The notes under the pieces are model-generated. The model worked only from the letters and a program-made list of their open reading frames with translations, ran no database searches and had not been told where the DNA came from. The position numbers and the translations under genes are program-made. From assembly GCF_003855155.1 (NCBI RefSeq), contig NZ_CP034073.1:3720001-3784000 (forward strand): DNA of 64,000 nt. Reading direction: 5' to 3'. The DNA comes from Shewanella psychromarinicola. Lineage in GTDB: Bacteria; Pseudomonadota; Gammaproteobacteria; Enterobacterales; Shewanellaceae. Shown here piece after piece: positions 42,629-52,341 of the stretch (position 1 is its first letter; each line of letters begins with the position of its first letter).

Positions 42629-45121
42629 ATGAACAGAAGAGATTTTCTTAAAGGCTTAGTGGCGACTTCTTATGTGGGACTAAGCAGTACATCAGTGTTG
42701 GCGTCATTCAATGCTTTGGCAACTGCGGGCACTAAAGCAAGTGACGACTGGCTTACTACGGGTTCGCACTTTGGTGCTTTCAAAATGAAGCGTAAAAATG
42801 GGGTCATTGACCAAGTCATTCCATTTGAATTAGACAAATATCCTACCGACATGATCAATGGCGTTAAAGGCTTAGTCTACAATCCATCGCGGGTTCGCTA
42901 CCCTATGGTGCGCTTAGATTTTTTATTGAAAGGTCATAAAAGTGATACGACCCAGCGCGGTGACTTTCGCTTTGTCCGTGTTACATGGGATAAAGCCCTA
43001 ACCCTGTTTAAAGATTCACTTGATGAGGTGCAAACTCAATACGGTCCATCAGGACTGCACGCAGGTCAAACAGGCTGGCGCGCAACTGGGCAGCTGCATT
43101 CATGTACCAGTCATATGCAACGCGCTGTTGGTATGCACGGTAACTTTGTCAAAAAAATTGGCGACTACTCAACGGGTGCTGGCCAAACTATTTTGCCTTA
43201 TATTTTAGGCTCAACAGAAGTTTATGCCCAAGGTACTTCATGGCCGTTGATCCTTGAGCAATCTAACACCATCATTTTGTGGTCCAATGATCCCTATAAA
43301 AACCTGCAAGTGGGTTGGAACGCCGAAACTCATGAATCATTTGCCTATCTTGCTGAGCTTAAAGAAAAAGTGAAACAAGGTAAGATCCGGGTGATCAGTA
43401 TCGACCCGGTGGTCACTAAAACCCAAAAATACTTAGGATGTGAACAACTTTACGTTAACCCACAAACTGACGTTGCATTAATGCTGGGTATTGCCCATGA
43501 AATGATCACCAGTAAGTTACACGATGAAAAGTTTATTGAAGGTTACAGCCTTGGTTTTGACAGATTCGTACCTTATATTTTAGGCGAGTCAGATAGCGTT
43601 GCGAAAACCCCCGAGTGGGCCAGCAAAATTACTGGTGTTAGCCCTGAAATTATACGTGACTTAGCCAAAGTAATGACCCAAGGTCGTACTCAAATCATGA
43701 TGGGTTGGTGTATTCAACGTCAACAACACGGTGAACAACCTTATTGGATGGCGGCGGTGCTTGCCACTATGATTGGCCAAATAGGGTTACCTGGAGGCGG
43801 TATCAGCTACGGCCATCACTACTCCAGCATTGGTGTTCCAGCGTCCGGTGCTGCCGCCCCGGGTGCATTTCCTCGCAATCTTGATGACGGCCAAAAGCCG
43901 TTATTCGACAGCAATGATTTTAAAGGCGCGAGTAGCACCATTCCGGTTGCACGTTGGATTGATGCCATTTTAGAACCGGGTAAAACCATTGATGCCAACG
44001 GTTCAAAAGTCACTTACCCTGATATCAAAATGATGGTGTTTTCAGGTAATAATCCATGGAGTCATCATCAAGATAGAAATAAGATGAAGCAAGCATTTCA
44101 AAAGCTTGAGTGTGTGGTCACTGTCGACATTAACTGGACAGCAACCTGCCGTTTCTCTGACATTGTTTTACCTGCTTGCACCACATTTGAACGAAATGAC
44201 ATTGACGTTTATGGCAGCTACGCTAACCGTGGTGTTTTAGCGATGCAAAAAATGGTTGAACCATTATTTGATAGCTTGTCCGATTTTGAAATATTTACTC
44301 GTTTTGCCAAAATAATGAACAAAGAGACAGAATATACCCGTGGCATGTCGGAGTTTGACTGGATTAAAAAACTTTATAACGACTGTAAAGCCGATAATGC
44401 CGGTAAGTTTGAGATGCCAAATTTCGACACTTTCTGGAAACAAGGTTATGTCCATTTTGGTGAAGGCCAACCTTGGACACGTCATGCCGATTTTAGAGAT
44501 GATCCCGAAATAAACCCACTGGGTACACCATCGGGTTTGATTGAAATATTCAGTCGAAAAATAGCACGTTTTAACTACGAAGACTGCCCCGGTCACCCAA
44601 CGTGGATAGAAAAATCAGAGCGCAGTCATGGTGGCCCAGGTTCAGATAAGCACCCGATGTGGATGCAATCTTGCCACCCAGATAAACGCTTACATTCACA
44701 AATGTGTGAGTCGCAGCAATATCGAGAAACTTACGCCGTAAAAGGCCGTGAACCTGTGTACTTGAACCCTAGCGATGCAAAACAGCGTGGCATTAAAGAT
44801 GGCGACATTGTGCGAGTATTTAACGACCGAGGCCAGCTATTGGCTGGGGCGGTCGTATCAGATAACTTCCCTAGTGGCATTATTCGAATTCATGAAGGGG
44901 CTTGGTATGGCCCTGTCGGCAAAGATGGTACCAAGCAAGGCGGCAGTGAAATAGGTGCATTATGCAGCTATGGCGACCCTAATACGTTAACGCAAGATAT
45001 TGGTACATCGAAACTTGCCCAAGCTTGCTCCGCGTACACATGCTTGGTCGACTTCGAAAAATATCAAGGTAAAGTCCCTGAAGTCAGTTCATTTAGCGGC
45101 CCAATTGAAACGCAGCTATAA
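42629..45121 (+). CDS. torA: TorA, trimethylamine-N-oxide reductase (molybdoenzyme)
   Basis: The 830-residue enzyme starts with a Tat signal (NRRDFLKG) and belongs to the DMSO reductase family. The molybdenum ligand is S181 (GDYSTGAGQ), and [14 protein letters not shown] and [13 protein letters not shown] bind the two molybdopterin guanine dinucleotides. Length and motifs match known Shewanella and E. coli TorA. It reduces TMAO to trimethylamine in the periplasm as a terminal step of anaerobic respiration. torD, its chaperone gene, follows after 84 bp. Confidence 0.97.
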   Translation: MNRRDFLKGLVATSYVGLSSTSVLASFNALATAGTKASDDWLTTGSHFGAFKMKRKNGVIDQVIPFELDKYPTDMINGVKGLVYNPSRVRYPMVRLDFLLKGHKSDTTQRGDFRFVRVTWDKALTLFKDSLDEVQTQYGPSGLHAGQTGWRATGQLHSCTSHMQRAVGMHGNFVKKIGDYSTGAGQTILPYILGSTEVYAQGTSWPLILEQSNTIILWSNDPYKNLQVGWNAETHESFAYLAELKEKVKQGKIRVISIDPVVTKTQKYLGCEQLYVNPQTDVALMLGIAHEMITSKLHDEKFIEGYSLGFDRFVPYILGESDSVAKTPEWASKITGVSPEIIRDLAKVMTQGRTQIMMGWCIQRQQHGEQPYWMAAVLATMIGQIGLPGGGISYGHHYSSIGVPASGAAAPGAFPRNLDDGQKPLFDSNDFKGASSTIPVARWIDAILEPGKTIDANGSKVTYPDIKMMVFSGNNPWSHHQDRNKMKQAFQKLECVVTVDINWTATCRFSDIVLPACTTFERNDIDVYGSYANRGVLAMQKMVEPLFDSLSDFEIFTRFAKIMNKETEYTRGMSEFDWIKKLYNDCKADNAGKFEMPNFDTFWKQGYVHFGEGQPWTRHADFRDDPEINPLGTPSGLIEIFSRKIARFNYEDCPGHPTWIEKSERSHGGPGSDKHPMWMQSCHPDKRLHSQMCESQQYRETYAVKGREPVYLNPSDAKQRGIKDGDIVRVFNDRGQLLAGAVVSDNFPSGIIRIHEGAWYGPVGKDGTKQGGSEIGALCSYGDPNTLTQDIGTSKLAQACSAYTCLVDFEKYQGKVPEVSSFSGPIETQL

Positions 45122-45205
45122 CGTGTAAGTATTATTACTGTGCGCCAAGTGATTTATCCTTGTCGCTTAAGTTAACGGCCTTAATAAGGTCAGGAGATAA
45201 CATAG

Positions 45206-45862
45206 ATGAATGACAAGATATTGTATAACACGCCAATGAACCAGGGTCGTTCTATGGTGTATAAGCTGCTCTCATCACTGTTTGCAAAGGAGCTAGATCA
45301 ACAGCTATTACAAGCGCTCACGGCAAGTCAGGCGCAGGCATTCTTTACTCAATTGGCTAGTGATCCCTTGTTTAGTCAAGACATCGAAACCATAAACTCA
45401 GTGCTTAATTCAACCCTTAACAGCGTCAATACTGATCATGCTTTATTAGAGCTTGCTGCCGATTATTGTGGCCTATTTTTAGTGGGTACAAAGCATAGCG
45501 CCAGCCCTTATGCCAGTTTGTATCTTAACGATGCCCATGCTGTCAAAGATGATGTGCTGTTGTTTGGTGAGCAACATCAGCAAATGCAAACCTATTTACA
45601 GCAAAGCCAATTGGCTGTTCAAAGTGAATTCCCTGAACCGGCAGACCATATTGCCGTTATTTTGGCGTATGTTGCCCACCAAGCTTGCGCAAGTGATGAT
45701 AACACTCAGCTCAGCTTTATTAGCCAATATCTTCACGCTTGGCTACCCCGTTTTGTAGATAAGCTTACCTCTGTTGATACTGGTAAGTTTTATTCTGTTA
45801 TTGCTCACCTCACTCTGGCTTGGGTTGAAACTGATTGTGAAGCACTAAAAGGAGCTCAGTAA
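45206..45862 (+). CDS. torD: TorD, TorA-specific chaperone
   Basis: The 218-residue, all-helical protein matches TorD in length and has the family motif EPADHIAVILAYVAH near 140-154. TorD binds the TorA signal peptide and apoenzyme and helps cofactor insertion before Tat export. It is the last gene of torECAD, and a strong bidirectional terminator follows at 45901-45928. Confidence 0.95.
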   Translation: MNDKILYNTPMNQGRSMVYKLLSSLFAKELDQQLLQALTASQAQAFFTQLASDPLFSQDIETINSVLNSTLNSVNTDHALLELAADYCGLFLVGTKHSASPYASLYLNDAHAVKDDVLLFGEQHQQMQTYLQQSQLAVQSEFPEPADHIAVILAYVAHQACASDDNTQLSFISQYLHAWLPRFVDKLTSVDTGKFYSVIAHLTLAWVETDCEALKGAQ

Positions 45863-45900
45863 CAGGATATCTATTTGACTAAGCGATAATTCATCCAGAT

Positions 45901-45928
45901 AAAAACACCGAGCAAGCTCGGTGTTTTT
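45901..45928. terminator. Bidirectional terminator between torD and torS
   Basis: AAAAACACCGAG and CTCGGTGTTTTT form a perfect 12-bp stem around CAAG, with A/T runs on both sides. It lies 38 bp after the torD stop. Confidence 0.92.
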
Positions 45929-46068
45929 ATCTAATCCGTCGAGAAATTCCCGTGATCCGAGCGTAGCGAAAGTCTCGGGGTAGTTCACAAGTAATGTTTG
46001 AGCTTAGGATAAATAGAGTGACGGTTATCCACACTGAACTACATTCCAGGCCCATGATTTATAACAAC

Positions 46069-49000
46069 TTAGCTGGCTAATTTCAACTCAAGTGCATTAA
46101 TAGATGCTTGCCACACCTGTTTAAGCAGCGGATATGAATCAGCACTAATGCCATCTTTTTCTAATTGTTTGCACAACTGACTCAACTGAATAAAGCCGAT
46201 ACTGGCACTACTGCCTTTAAGTGCATGTAACGCTTTTGCCCTATCTGCAGGTAAAGCTGCGAGTGCATTAATGTGTTCCGTACTACTGACTTTAAATAGT
46301 GCTAACATCTCTTTAACAGCAGTGTTACCAAGGTATTGTAAGTCTTCATTAATTTGCTTTTCATTGAGTAAAGGCTGATTGTCTTCATTCCGGCGTGATG
46401 GTTTTTGATCTATGGCAGTTTGTGTCAAGCCTTTATGTTTCTCTATCTTGGTTAACTTATTCATGTTGCTGTTGTTCATTGCTGATTTGTCACTTGCATC
46501 ACCGATCCAATGGGCTAAAAACTTCATATTAAGCGGTTTGGCTAATACGTCATCAAAGCCTGCGGCTTGATACTCGTTTATGTCATCATCTTGAATTTGT
46601 GCCGTAAATGCGGCAATGCTGATGTCTTTATGGGCCGCGTTAGCGATATGCTTCAACTCTACTAATAACTCAATCCCTGATCCATCGCCTAATTGAATAT
46701 CAAGCATAATGCCGTCAAACTGCAAAGCACTATCGACGTTAAACAACGCCCTTGCTTGCGCACAACTATCAGCCAGTACGGAATGATGTCCAAGATGTGC
46801 TAAAAACCCTTGGGCCACCATGGAATTGACTTTGTTGTCTTCGATAACGAGTACACATTTAGGATCAACTTTAGGTAATTGTGCACAGATAACCTCATGT
46901 GCTTGCTCACAGATGTGCAATGGCAAACTAAAACCAAAGGTGGAACCTTCAGCTACTTTACTCTTAACCCAAATAGAATGATTGGCAGTATTAACCTCAT
47001 TCATTAACGAGACTAATTCTTTACAAATAGCGAGCCCAAGGCCTGTGCCTCTGGTTCTGCCTTGATTAGGCTGCGCACCATAAGCAATAAACAATTGATT
47101 CATATCATTTTTACTTATGCCGACGCCGGTATCTGCCACTTCAAAAGTTAATCGTTTATCAACCACATTTACCCGTAATGTAATCTCTCCTGCTGGCGTG
47201 AATTTAATGGCATTGCCAAGCAAGTTAAATAACACTTGGCGCAATTTGGGTCCGTCTACCGTTATCCATTTGGGTAAATCACCGCGAACTAAATATAACG
47301 ATATACCTGACAATCCCGCGCCAGCTAACATGATAGCCATCACTTCATCAAGCAGCTCACAAAGTGCGACAGTTCGAGGCTCGTTAGTTAATTTACCTTG
47401 CTCCAAACGAGAAAAATCCAAAATATCGTTAAGTACATTTTGCAGTAAGGTGCCACTGTATTGTGATAATGCCAACATTTGTTTCTGTGCTGGAGGTAAT
47501 GGCGAGTGACTCAGTAAAGTCAGGGTGCCTAAAAGACCGTTTAACGGAGTACGGATCTCATGGCTCATAGTCGCTAAAAATAGCGATTTTGCCTTGCTAG
47601 CTTGCTCTGCCATCTCTCTAGCCGTCGAATGCCCTTTGGCTTCAGCGTCTAGTTGACGGTTGGTTTCAGCCAGTTCGAGTGTGCGCGCCTGCACAGTACT
47701 TTCGAGTGAGGCTTTATGGGCAAATAATTCTGATGCCGTTTGTTGTAACTCAGATTGCAGTGCTTGATTGTGCGCGGTTTTTTGTTTAAAAGCTTCAATG
47801 GCTGCAGCCATCGCGGTGAGTTCATCGTCTCCATGAGGATCAAGTACCACTTCGGTATTGCCCTGACTTAATTGAGATAATGCTGCAGTTGCTTCACTTA
47901 GGCGTAAAGCAATGCCTTTATAAATAACCCGATAAACGACCAACAGCATAATGATTAACATCAAAATACCTGTCGCCCACAGCCCTGATTTAGCCCACAG
48001 TAATTGCTGTAAAAAATTACTTCGGGCATGTTCTGCCTGCAGCTGTTGTGCTTTCATTGCGCTATCGACTGACTTATTCAGTTGGCCTAATTTATCCGTC
48101 AGCGTTAACAGCTGCGCATTTTGTTTCGTTAGTAATTGCGCATATTGCTGCTGCAAACTTAAGCCAACATTTACTTCCCTTAACATTATCAGTTGGTGCT
48201 CAAGCTCTGTCGCCCTAACGGGATCTCGAATTAAGCCTTTAAGTAATTCCAGAGGCATTAAATCAATTTTCCCACTCGTGCCTGAACCTGTGTAAGGGCT
48301 AGGCACTTCGATGCCGTTATGTAAGTTATCGCCAGTAGTATTAATCGTATAAGTTGTTGGAGAAAGTACTCGAGCCATACTGTCGAGAACGTTATTTAAT
48401 CCGAGTTGTTGTTCTGGCGACTGTAATAACTGCCCCACTAACGCAATGTGATGGATCAATCCCAAAGCTCGGTTTAAACGTTCACGGACATCCAAGTCTT
48501 GTTCTATGATGGAGTCCAAAAGTTGGGCACTTTGTTCAGCGCCTATCACTTGAGGGTAAGCTAAACTCAACTTAGCCAGAATGGTTGAATCGACCACAGC
48601 TTGTTCTGCTTCAAGTAAAACACCACTCTTACTGGCCGCTTCCGCCAGTGCGCTTCCTTTATTATTCAATTGAGCCGCCAACACTAAACGTTTACCCACT
48701 TGGCGGCCGAATACCGATAAGTCATGGATGATTTCGCCGGCTAATAGCGCTAATTGCTTATCTTTATCGACACCATGATTTTGTAGATTTAACGAATTGA
48801 GTCGTTCAATAGCGGAAAGTAAATTAGTGCTTTCCAGTGACAACTTACGCCCAAGGAAAACGCGTTGAGCCTCTTCTTCCACTCGTTCAAGCGCTTGGGC
48901 ATTGTCGAGCAAGCCATTAGAAGACTGCATCAATTGCCTTGCGGCCTGTGATGCGGGTAATGCCTCTTCATATAGATATTGGTCAGCAAGCTTTACCCAA

Positions 49001-49119
49001 TAAAGCGAAATACTGCCAAGGCTAACTAACATTAATAGTAACAACCCGAGCAGACAGAATGCCAACATAAGGCGACCCACTAAGCTCTTGCCTGATAGTG
49101 ATAAAGTGCTCACAGTCAT
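46069..49119 (-). CDS. torS: TorS, unorthodox sensor kinase for TMAO
   Basis: The 1016-residue protein has a TorS layout. Two membrane helices (about 15-37 and 375-397) flank a long helical periplasmic sensor. HAMP and a coiled coil follow, then HisKA with H520 (MSHEIRTPLNG), HATPase (GTGLGLAICKEL), a receiver with D807 (GIMLDIQLGDG) and a C-terminal HPt with H965 (LHALKGSSAS). It relays phosphate to TorR when TorT binds TMAO. It is divergent from torT (70 bp apart) and convergent with torD. Confidence 0.95.
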   Translation of the reverse strand: MTVSTLSLSGKSLVGRLMLAFCLLGLLLLMLVSLGSISLYWVKLADQYLYEEALPASQAARQLMQSSNGLLDNAQALERVEEEAQRVFLGRKLSLESTNLLSAIERLNSLNLQNHGVDKDKQLALLAGEIIHDLSVFGRQVGKRLVLAAQLNNKGSALAEAASKSGVLLEAEQAVVDSTILAKLSLAYPQVIGAEQSAQLLDSIIEQDLDVRERLNRALGLIHHIALVGQLLQSPEQQLGLNNVLDSMARVLSPTTYTINTTGDNLHNGIEVPSPYTGSGTSGKIDLMPLELLKGLIRDPVRATELEHQLIMLREVNVGLSLQQQYAQLLTKQNAQLLTLTDKLGQLNKSVDSAMKAQQLQAEHARSNFLQQLLWAKSGLWATGILMLIIMLLVVYRVIYKGIALRLSEATAALSQLSQGNTEVVLDPHGDDELTAMAAAIEAFKQKTAHNQALQSELQQTASELFAHKASLESTVQARTLELAETNRQLDAEAKGHSTAREMAEQASKAKSLFLATMSHEIRTPLNGLLGTLTLLSHSPLPPAQKQMLALSQYSGTLLQNVLNDILDFSRLEQGKLTNEPRTVALCELLDEVMAIMLAGAGLSGISLYLVRGDLPKWITVDGPKLRQVLFNLLGNAIKFTPAGEITLRVNVVDKRLTFEVADTGVGISKNDMNQLFIAYGAQPNQGRTRGTGLGLAICKELVSLMNEVNTANHSIWVKSKVAEGSTFGFSLPLHICEQAHEVICAQLPKVDPKCVLVIEDNKVNSMVAQGFLAHLGHHSVLADSCAQARALFNVDSALQFDGIMLDIQLGDGSGIELLVELKHIANAAHKDISIAAFTAQIQDDDINEYQAAGFDDVLAKPLNMKFLAHWIGDASDKSAMNNSNMNKLTKIEKHKGLTQTAIDQKPSRRNEDNQPLLNEKQINEDLQYLGNTAVKEMLALFKVSSTEHINALAALPADRAKALHALKGSSASIGFIQLSQLCKQLEKDGISADSYPLLKQVWQASINALELKLAS

Positions 49120-49188
49120 TCCTTAAAATGTTATAATTATTAAAATTCTTTTGCTATTCTTTTCAGAAACCTTAATCGAGACAATATA

Positions 49189-50253
49189 ATGTGCCGACTT
49201 ATTTATATGCTCATAGCTGGCTTAGGGATATTACCATTACTTGCTGAAGCAACATCCGATTCTAGCTGGACATTACAACAGCGCACGCCCTTTAATGCCA
49301 AAATCCAAACAGTAAAGTCGATACAATATAATCAACTGACCTCGGCCAAAAAGCCTTGGCGGATCTGTGCCTTAGTACCTCACCTTAAAGACGCTTATTG
49401 GATCGGCATTGATTACGGTTTGGTGTCAAAAGCCAGCCAATTAGGCATTAATTTAGAATTATTTGAAGCCGGTAGCTATTACAGAAAAGAGCAACAACTA
49501 AAACAACTTGAATACTGCCTTAATCAGCCGTTCGATGCGATCTTACTCGGTGCTGTGGCCCCCAATTTACTTGACCGATACCCGGGCCAAATTAATAAGC
49601 CCATCATTGCGTTAGTGAATAGACTCGATAACCCGATTATTACTACTCGTGTAGGCGTTAATTGGTATCAAATGGGCTGGGAAGCTGGCCACTTTATCGC
49701 CAAATCTGTAAAAAAATCACCTCCATCGTCTCCAGTAAAACTCGCTCTACTCACAGGCCCAGAAAGTGTTGGCGGCAGCGATTGGGTTGAGCTTGGTATT
49801 CAAGATGCTATTACCAATAGTCCTATTGTGGTTTCGTCAATTCGTCATACTGACAATAATCGTGACCTTTATCGTGACCAACTTCATAATCTGCTTAACG
49901 ACCACATTCCTGATTATATTCTAGGCAGTGCAGTTGCTATCGAAGCAGCAATAGGAACATTGCAACATAAACAATTAACTGGCCAAGTAAAGCTTGTGAG
50001 CAGTTATTTATCGCCAGCGACGTTGCGCGGACTGCATCGTAATAAAGTCGCTTTCAGTAGTGATGATCAAGTGGTGTTACAAGGTAAGTTGGCAATAGAT
50101 ATCATGGTAAAACTACTTGAGGGAGCACAATCATTTGGTGATATTGGCCCACAAATACAGGCGTTAGAACAAGGAAAGGTGCAACTCGATATGTTTAATA
50201 ACAGCTTAGCCCCTGCAAATTTTTACCCCATTTACCGCGTAACACAAAACTAA
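49189..50253 (+). CDS. torT: TorT, periplasmic TMAO-binding protein
   Basis: The 354-residue periplasmic binding protein has a signal peptide (about 1-21, cleavage after AEA) and a LacI/RbsB-like fold, with WRICALVPHLKDAYWIGIDYG near 62-82 and GSDWVELGIQDA near 198-209. It presents TMAO to the TorS sensor domain. Its 3' end overlaps the convergent torR gene by 4 bp. Order torS<, torT>, torR< resembles Shewanella torSTR loci. Confidence 0.93.
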   Translation: MCRLIYMLIAGLGILPLLAEATSDSSWTLQQRTPFNAKIQTVKSIQYNQLTSAKKPWRICALVPHLKDAYWIGIDYGLVSKASQLGINLELFEAGSYYRKEQQLKQLEYCLNQPFDAILLGAVAPNLLDRYPGQINKPIIALVNRLDNPIITTRVGVNWYQMGWEAGHFIAKSVKKSPPSSPVKLALLTGPESVGGSDWVELGIQDAITNSPIVVSSIRHTDNNRDLYRDQLHNLLNDHIPDYILGSAVAIEAAIGTLQHKQLTGQVKLVSSYLSPATLRGLHRNKVAFSSDDQVVLQGKLAIDIMVKLLEGAQSFGDIGPQIQALEQGKVQLDMFNNSLAPANFYPIYRVTQN

Positions 50254-50975
50254 TCTTTAACCTTAGTCGCAAACAAATAACCTTCTCCGTGAACTGTCAC
50301 AAACAGGTCTGCCTGTAGCTTGTTTCGTAAACGGCGAATAATGACATCTATGGTTCTATCATTTACCTCTTCATTACGATGGCTTGTTTGCTGCATTAAT
50401 CGCTCACGAGATAGTACTTGCTGTGGATGCAATGCAAAGACGGTAAGTAATTCGAACTCAGCTTTAGTCAGCTTAATCACCTCGTCACCATAACTCAGTT
50501 TTCGACTATTTAATTCAAGAATATATTGATCGAAGGCAATGATATCGTCACATTTTTCAAATTGGTCTACAACGTCTTGCTGTGCTTTTTTGACTAACGA
50601 AATTCGCCACAGCAAATTTTTAACTCTTACTAATAATTCTCTTAATTCAAATGGCTTAGTCACATAATCATCAGCGCCCATCTCAAGACCAACGATTTTA
50701 TCAATAGTTTCATCACGACCCGTGACTAAAATAATGCCCACGTCCGAACGGCTTCTCAGTTCGCGTGCCAAGCTTAAACCATCTGTACCGGGTAAATTAA
50801 TATCTAACATCACCAAATCGACATGTTGATTTGCAAACTGTTGCCACATCTGTTCGCCGTCTCCAGCTTCAAGCACACGATAACCTTCGCGCTCAAAATA
50901 GCCTTTTAATCGAGCGCGGATCACCGCTTCATCGTCAACTACGAGTACTGTATTTGTTAAACCAGTATGTGCCAT
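50250..50975 (-). CDS. torR: TorR, OmpR-family response regulator
   Basis: The 241-residue regulator has a receiver (D14/D15, phosphorylated D58 in MLDINLPG) and an OmpR winged helix (about 150-238; TKAEFELLTVFALHPQQVLS, then TIDVIIRRLRNKL). It activates torECAD in TMAO. The ATG at 50975 is preferred over the TTG at 50987 because the receiver begins close after it and GGATTGG sits upstream. A near-copy of the torE-upstream box lies 41 bp before the start, which suggests autoregulation. Confidence 0.94.
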   Translation of the reverse strand: MAHTGLTNTVLVVDDEAVIRARLKGYFEREGYRVLEAGDGEQMWQQFANQHVDLVMLDINLPGTDGLSLARELRSRSDVGIILVTGRDETIDKIVGLEMGADDYVTKPFELRELLVRVKNLLWRISLVKKAQQDVVDQFEKCDDIIAFDQYILELNSRKLSYGDEVIKLTKAEFELLTVFALHPQQVLSRERLMQQTSHRNEEVNDRTIDVIIRRLRNKLQADLFVTVHGEGYLFATKVKD

Positions 50976-51015
50976 CGTCCAATCCAAATAGTGTTGCTAA
51001 TAATGGTCGTTATTA

Positions 51016-51032
51016 TTCATAACTTTTCACAT
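51016..51032 (+). promoter_or_regulatory. Putative TorR box upstream of torR
   Basis: TTCATAACTTTTCACAT differs by two bases from the torE-upstream box. It is placed where binding could regulate the leftward torR promoter. Confidence 0.6.
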
Positions 51033-51173
51033 TTGCCTATAACGATATTCAAGGAATGAGTGCTAGCTAGCAAAATTGGTTGATAAAAAGGACCCGGATC
51101 ACACAATGGAAAGATGTAGAACCAGATCCAATTATATTTACAGATTCACAATAAAAGACGTTATATTTTTAAT

Positions 51174-51926
51174 TTAAAAACTTTTGCTGATGCCAACAAC
51201 CACTCGGTCATCAAAAATCTTTGTTTGAGTGCCATACACTTTATGATCGCTATCCATGGTACTGCCATGATAACGAACATCGAAATTGATGCCGGCATAA
51301 GCTTTACTCACACCCAAGTTCCAGTGTCCCCAGCCTTCTGCACCTTCGCCCTCTAAACCTTGATAACCGATGCTGGCTGAAAAATTTACACCATTATCAA
51401 ATGCGTAGCTTGGATGAACCGCATAGTTAACACCTTGCCAACCATCAACACCAAACCAGTCATCGATGGTTGGAGTTACTTCTAGTTGAACATTAGCGTG
51501 CCCGAATTGCTTGCCAACCTTAATCCATAATTCTGTATAATTAGAGTATGAAGCGCCAGGATAAAGATAAGAGAAAACCATGACGTCGTAACTGATAGTG
51601 CTATCGCCAAATTTACCCGCTTTACCAATATAAGGTGCGGTGACAATTTCTAAATTAGGGTCGGAAAATTTAACATTTGAAGCAAACATGCCGGCATACC
51701 AACCAAGCTCATTGCCCCAACTGAGCGTACCTTGTACCACCGGTACTTCGCCATCCATGGTTTCAGATTCACCTCGAAAAACATAATCAGAAGCAAAGGT
51801 TAATTTACCGTTAATAGTGCCACCAAGGACATCCTGATCAGTTGCGGCATGAGCAAAGGCGTTTGCCGATAGGATTAAGCTAACTAATAAAATTGACTGA
51901 GCTAATTGAGTTGTTCTGATATTCAT
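51174..51926 (-). CDS. torF: TorF-family putative outer membrane porin
   Basis: The 250-residue product has a signal peptide (about 1-25, cleavage near AHA) and amphipathic strands with alternating aromatics (KLTFASDYVFRGES near 41-54, ending VVVGISKSF with terminal Phe), typical of a small beta-barrel. The NGKLTFASDYVFRG signature is that of TorF-type porins. The ATG at 51926 follows AGGGTGAT; a GTG at 51935 is in frame. A TorR-box copy lies upstream, so it is probably TMAO-induced and may admit TMAO or a related solute. Confidence 0.85.
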   Translation of the reverse strand: MNIRTTQLAQSILLVSLILSANAFAHAATDQDVLGGTINGKLTFASDYVFRGESETMDGEVPVVQGTLSWGNELGWYAGMFASNVKFSDPNLEIVTAPYIGKAGKFGDSTISYDVMVFSYLYPGASYSNYTELWIKVGKQFGHANVQLEVTPTIDDWFGVDGWQGVNYAVHPSYAFDNGVNFSASIGYQGLEGEGAEGWGHWNLGVSKAYAGINFDVRYHGSTMDSDHKVYGTQTKIFDDRVVVGISKSF

Positions 51927-52021
51927 ATTTATCACCCTACATTTAGGTTCTTGTTGATAGAGTGACTATATGTAAAATATATGAATAACTACTGATTTAG
52001 ATATGAACTAATAAGTAACGA

Positions 52022-52038
52022 ATATGAAAGATTATGAA
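52022..52038 (-). promoter_or_regulatory. Putative TorR box upstream of torF
   Basis: Minus strand TTCATAATCTTTCATAT matches the torE-upstream site at 16 of 17 positions. Further half-sites TTCATATCTAAATC and TTCATATATTTTACAT follow toward torF (about 51970-52008), which suggests a tandem array as in the E. coli torC promoter. Confidence 0.7.
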
Positions 52039-52341
52039 TACCAATATTTAACATGACCTAAAGCATTCTGGCTCTGTTGATGAGATTTTAATTCCATTGA
52101 CGATGAACAATATAATAGTCGACACCTATAGGGCTTACCTTGCATTAATATATTCACCCAAAAATAAAGCATTCTAGAATTTAGCTTGTGATCTTCATCA
52201 TCGGATTTCGATTCTATCAATAGCCGCTTCGGCTATTTTCACTGTTGAAAACCTCCGCCACTGAGTAGATTGGTGGTTATCAACAATGGTTACCAGCATT
52301 GGTCTTAATATCATTGCTCATAAAAATAGTGGAATTTCATC
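52039..52341. other. torF-yjjI intergenic region
   Basis: About 300 bp between divergent genes. It contains a small hairpin AATAGCC-GCTTC-GGCTATT at 52219-52237. No gene was recognised; the yjjI promoter must lie here, but no convincing FNR box was seen. Confidence 0.4.

Noticed and set aside
52032..52220. 62-codon minus-strand ORF between torF and yjjI
   Set aside because: Covers the TorR box and promoter region of torF; no coding features.
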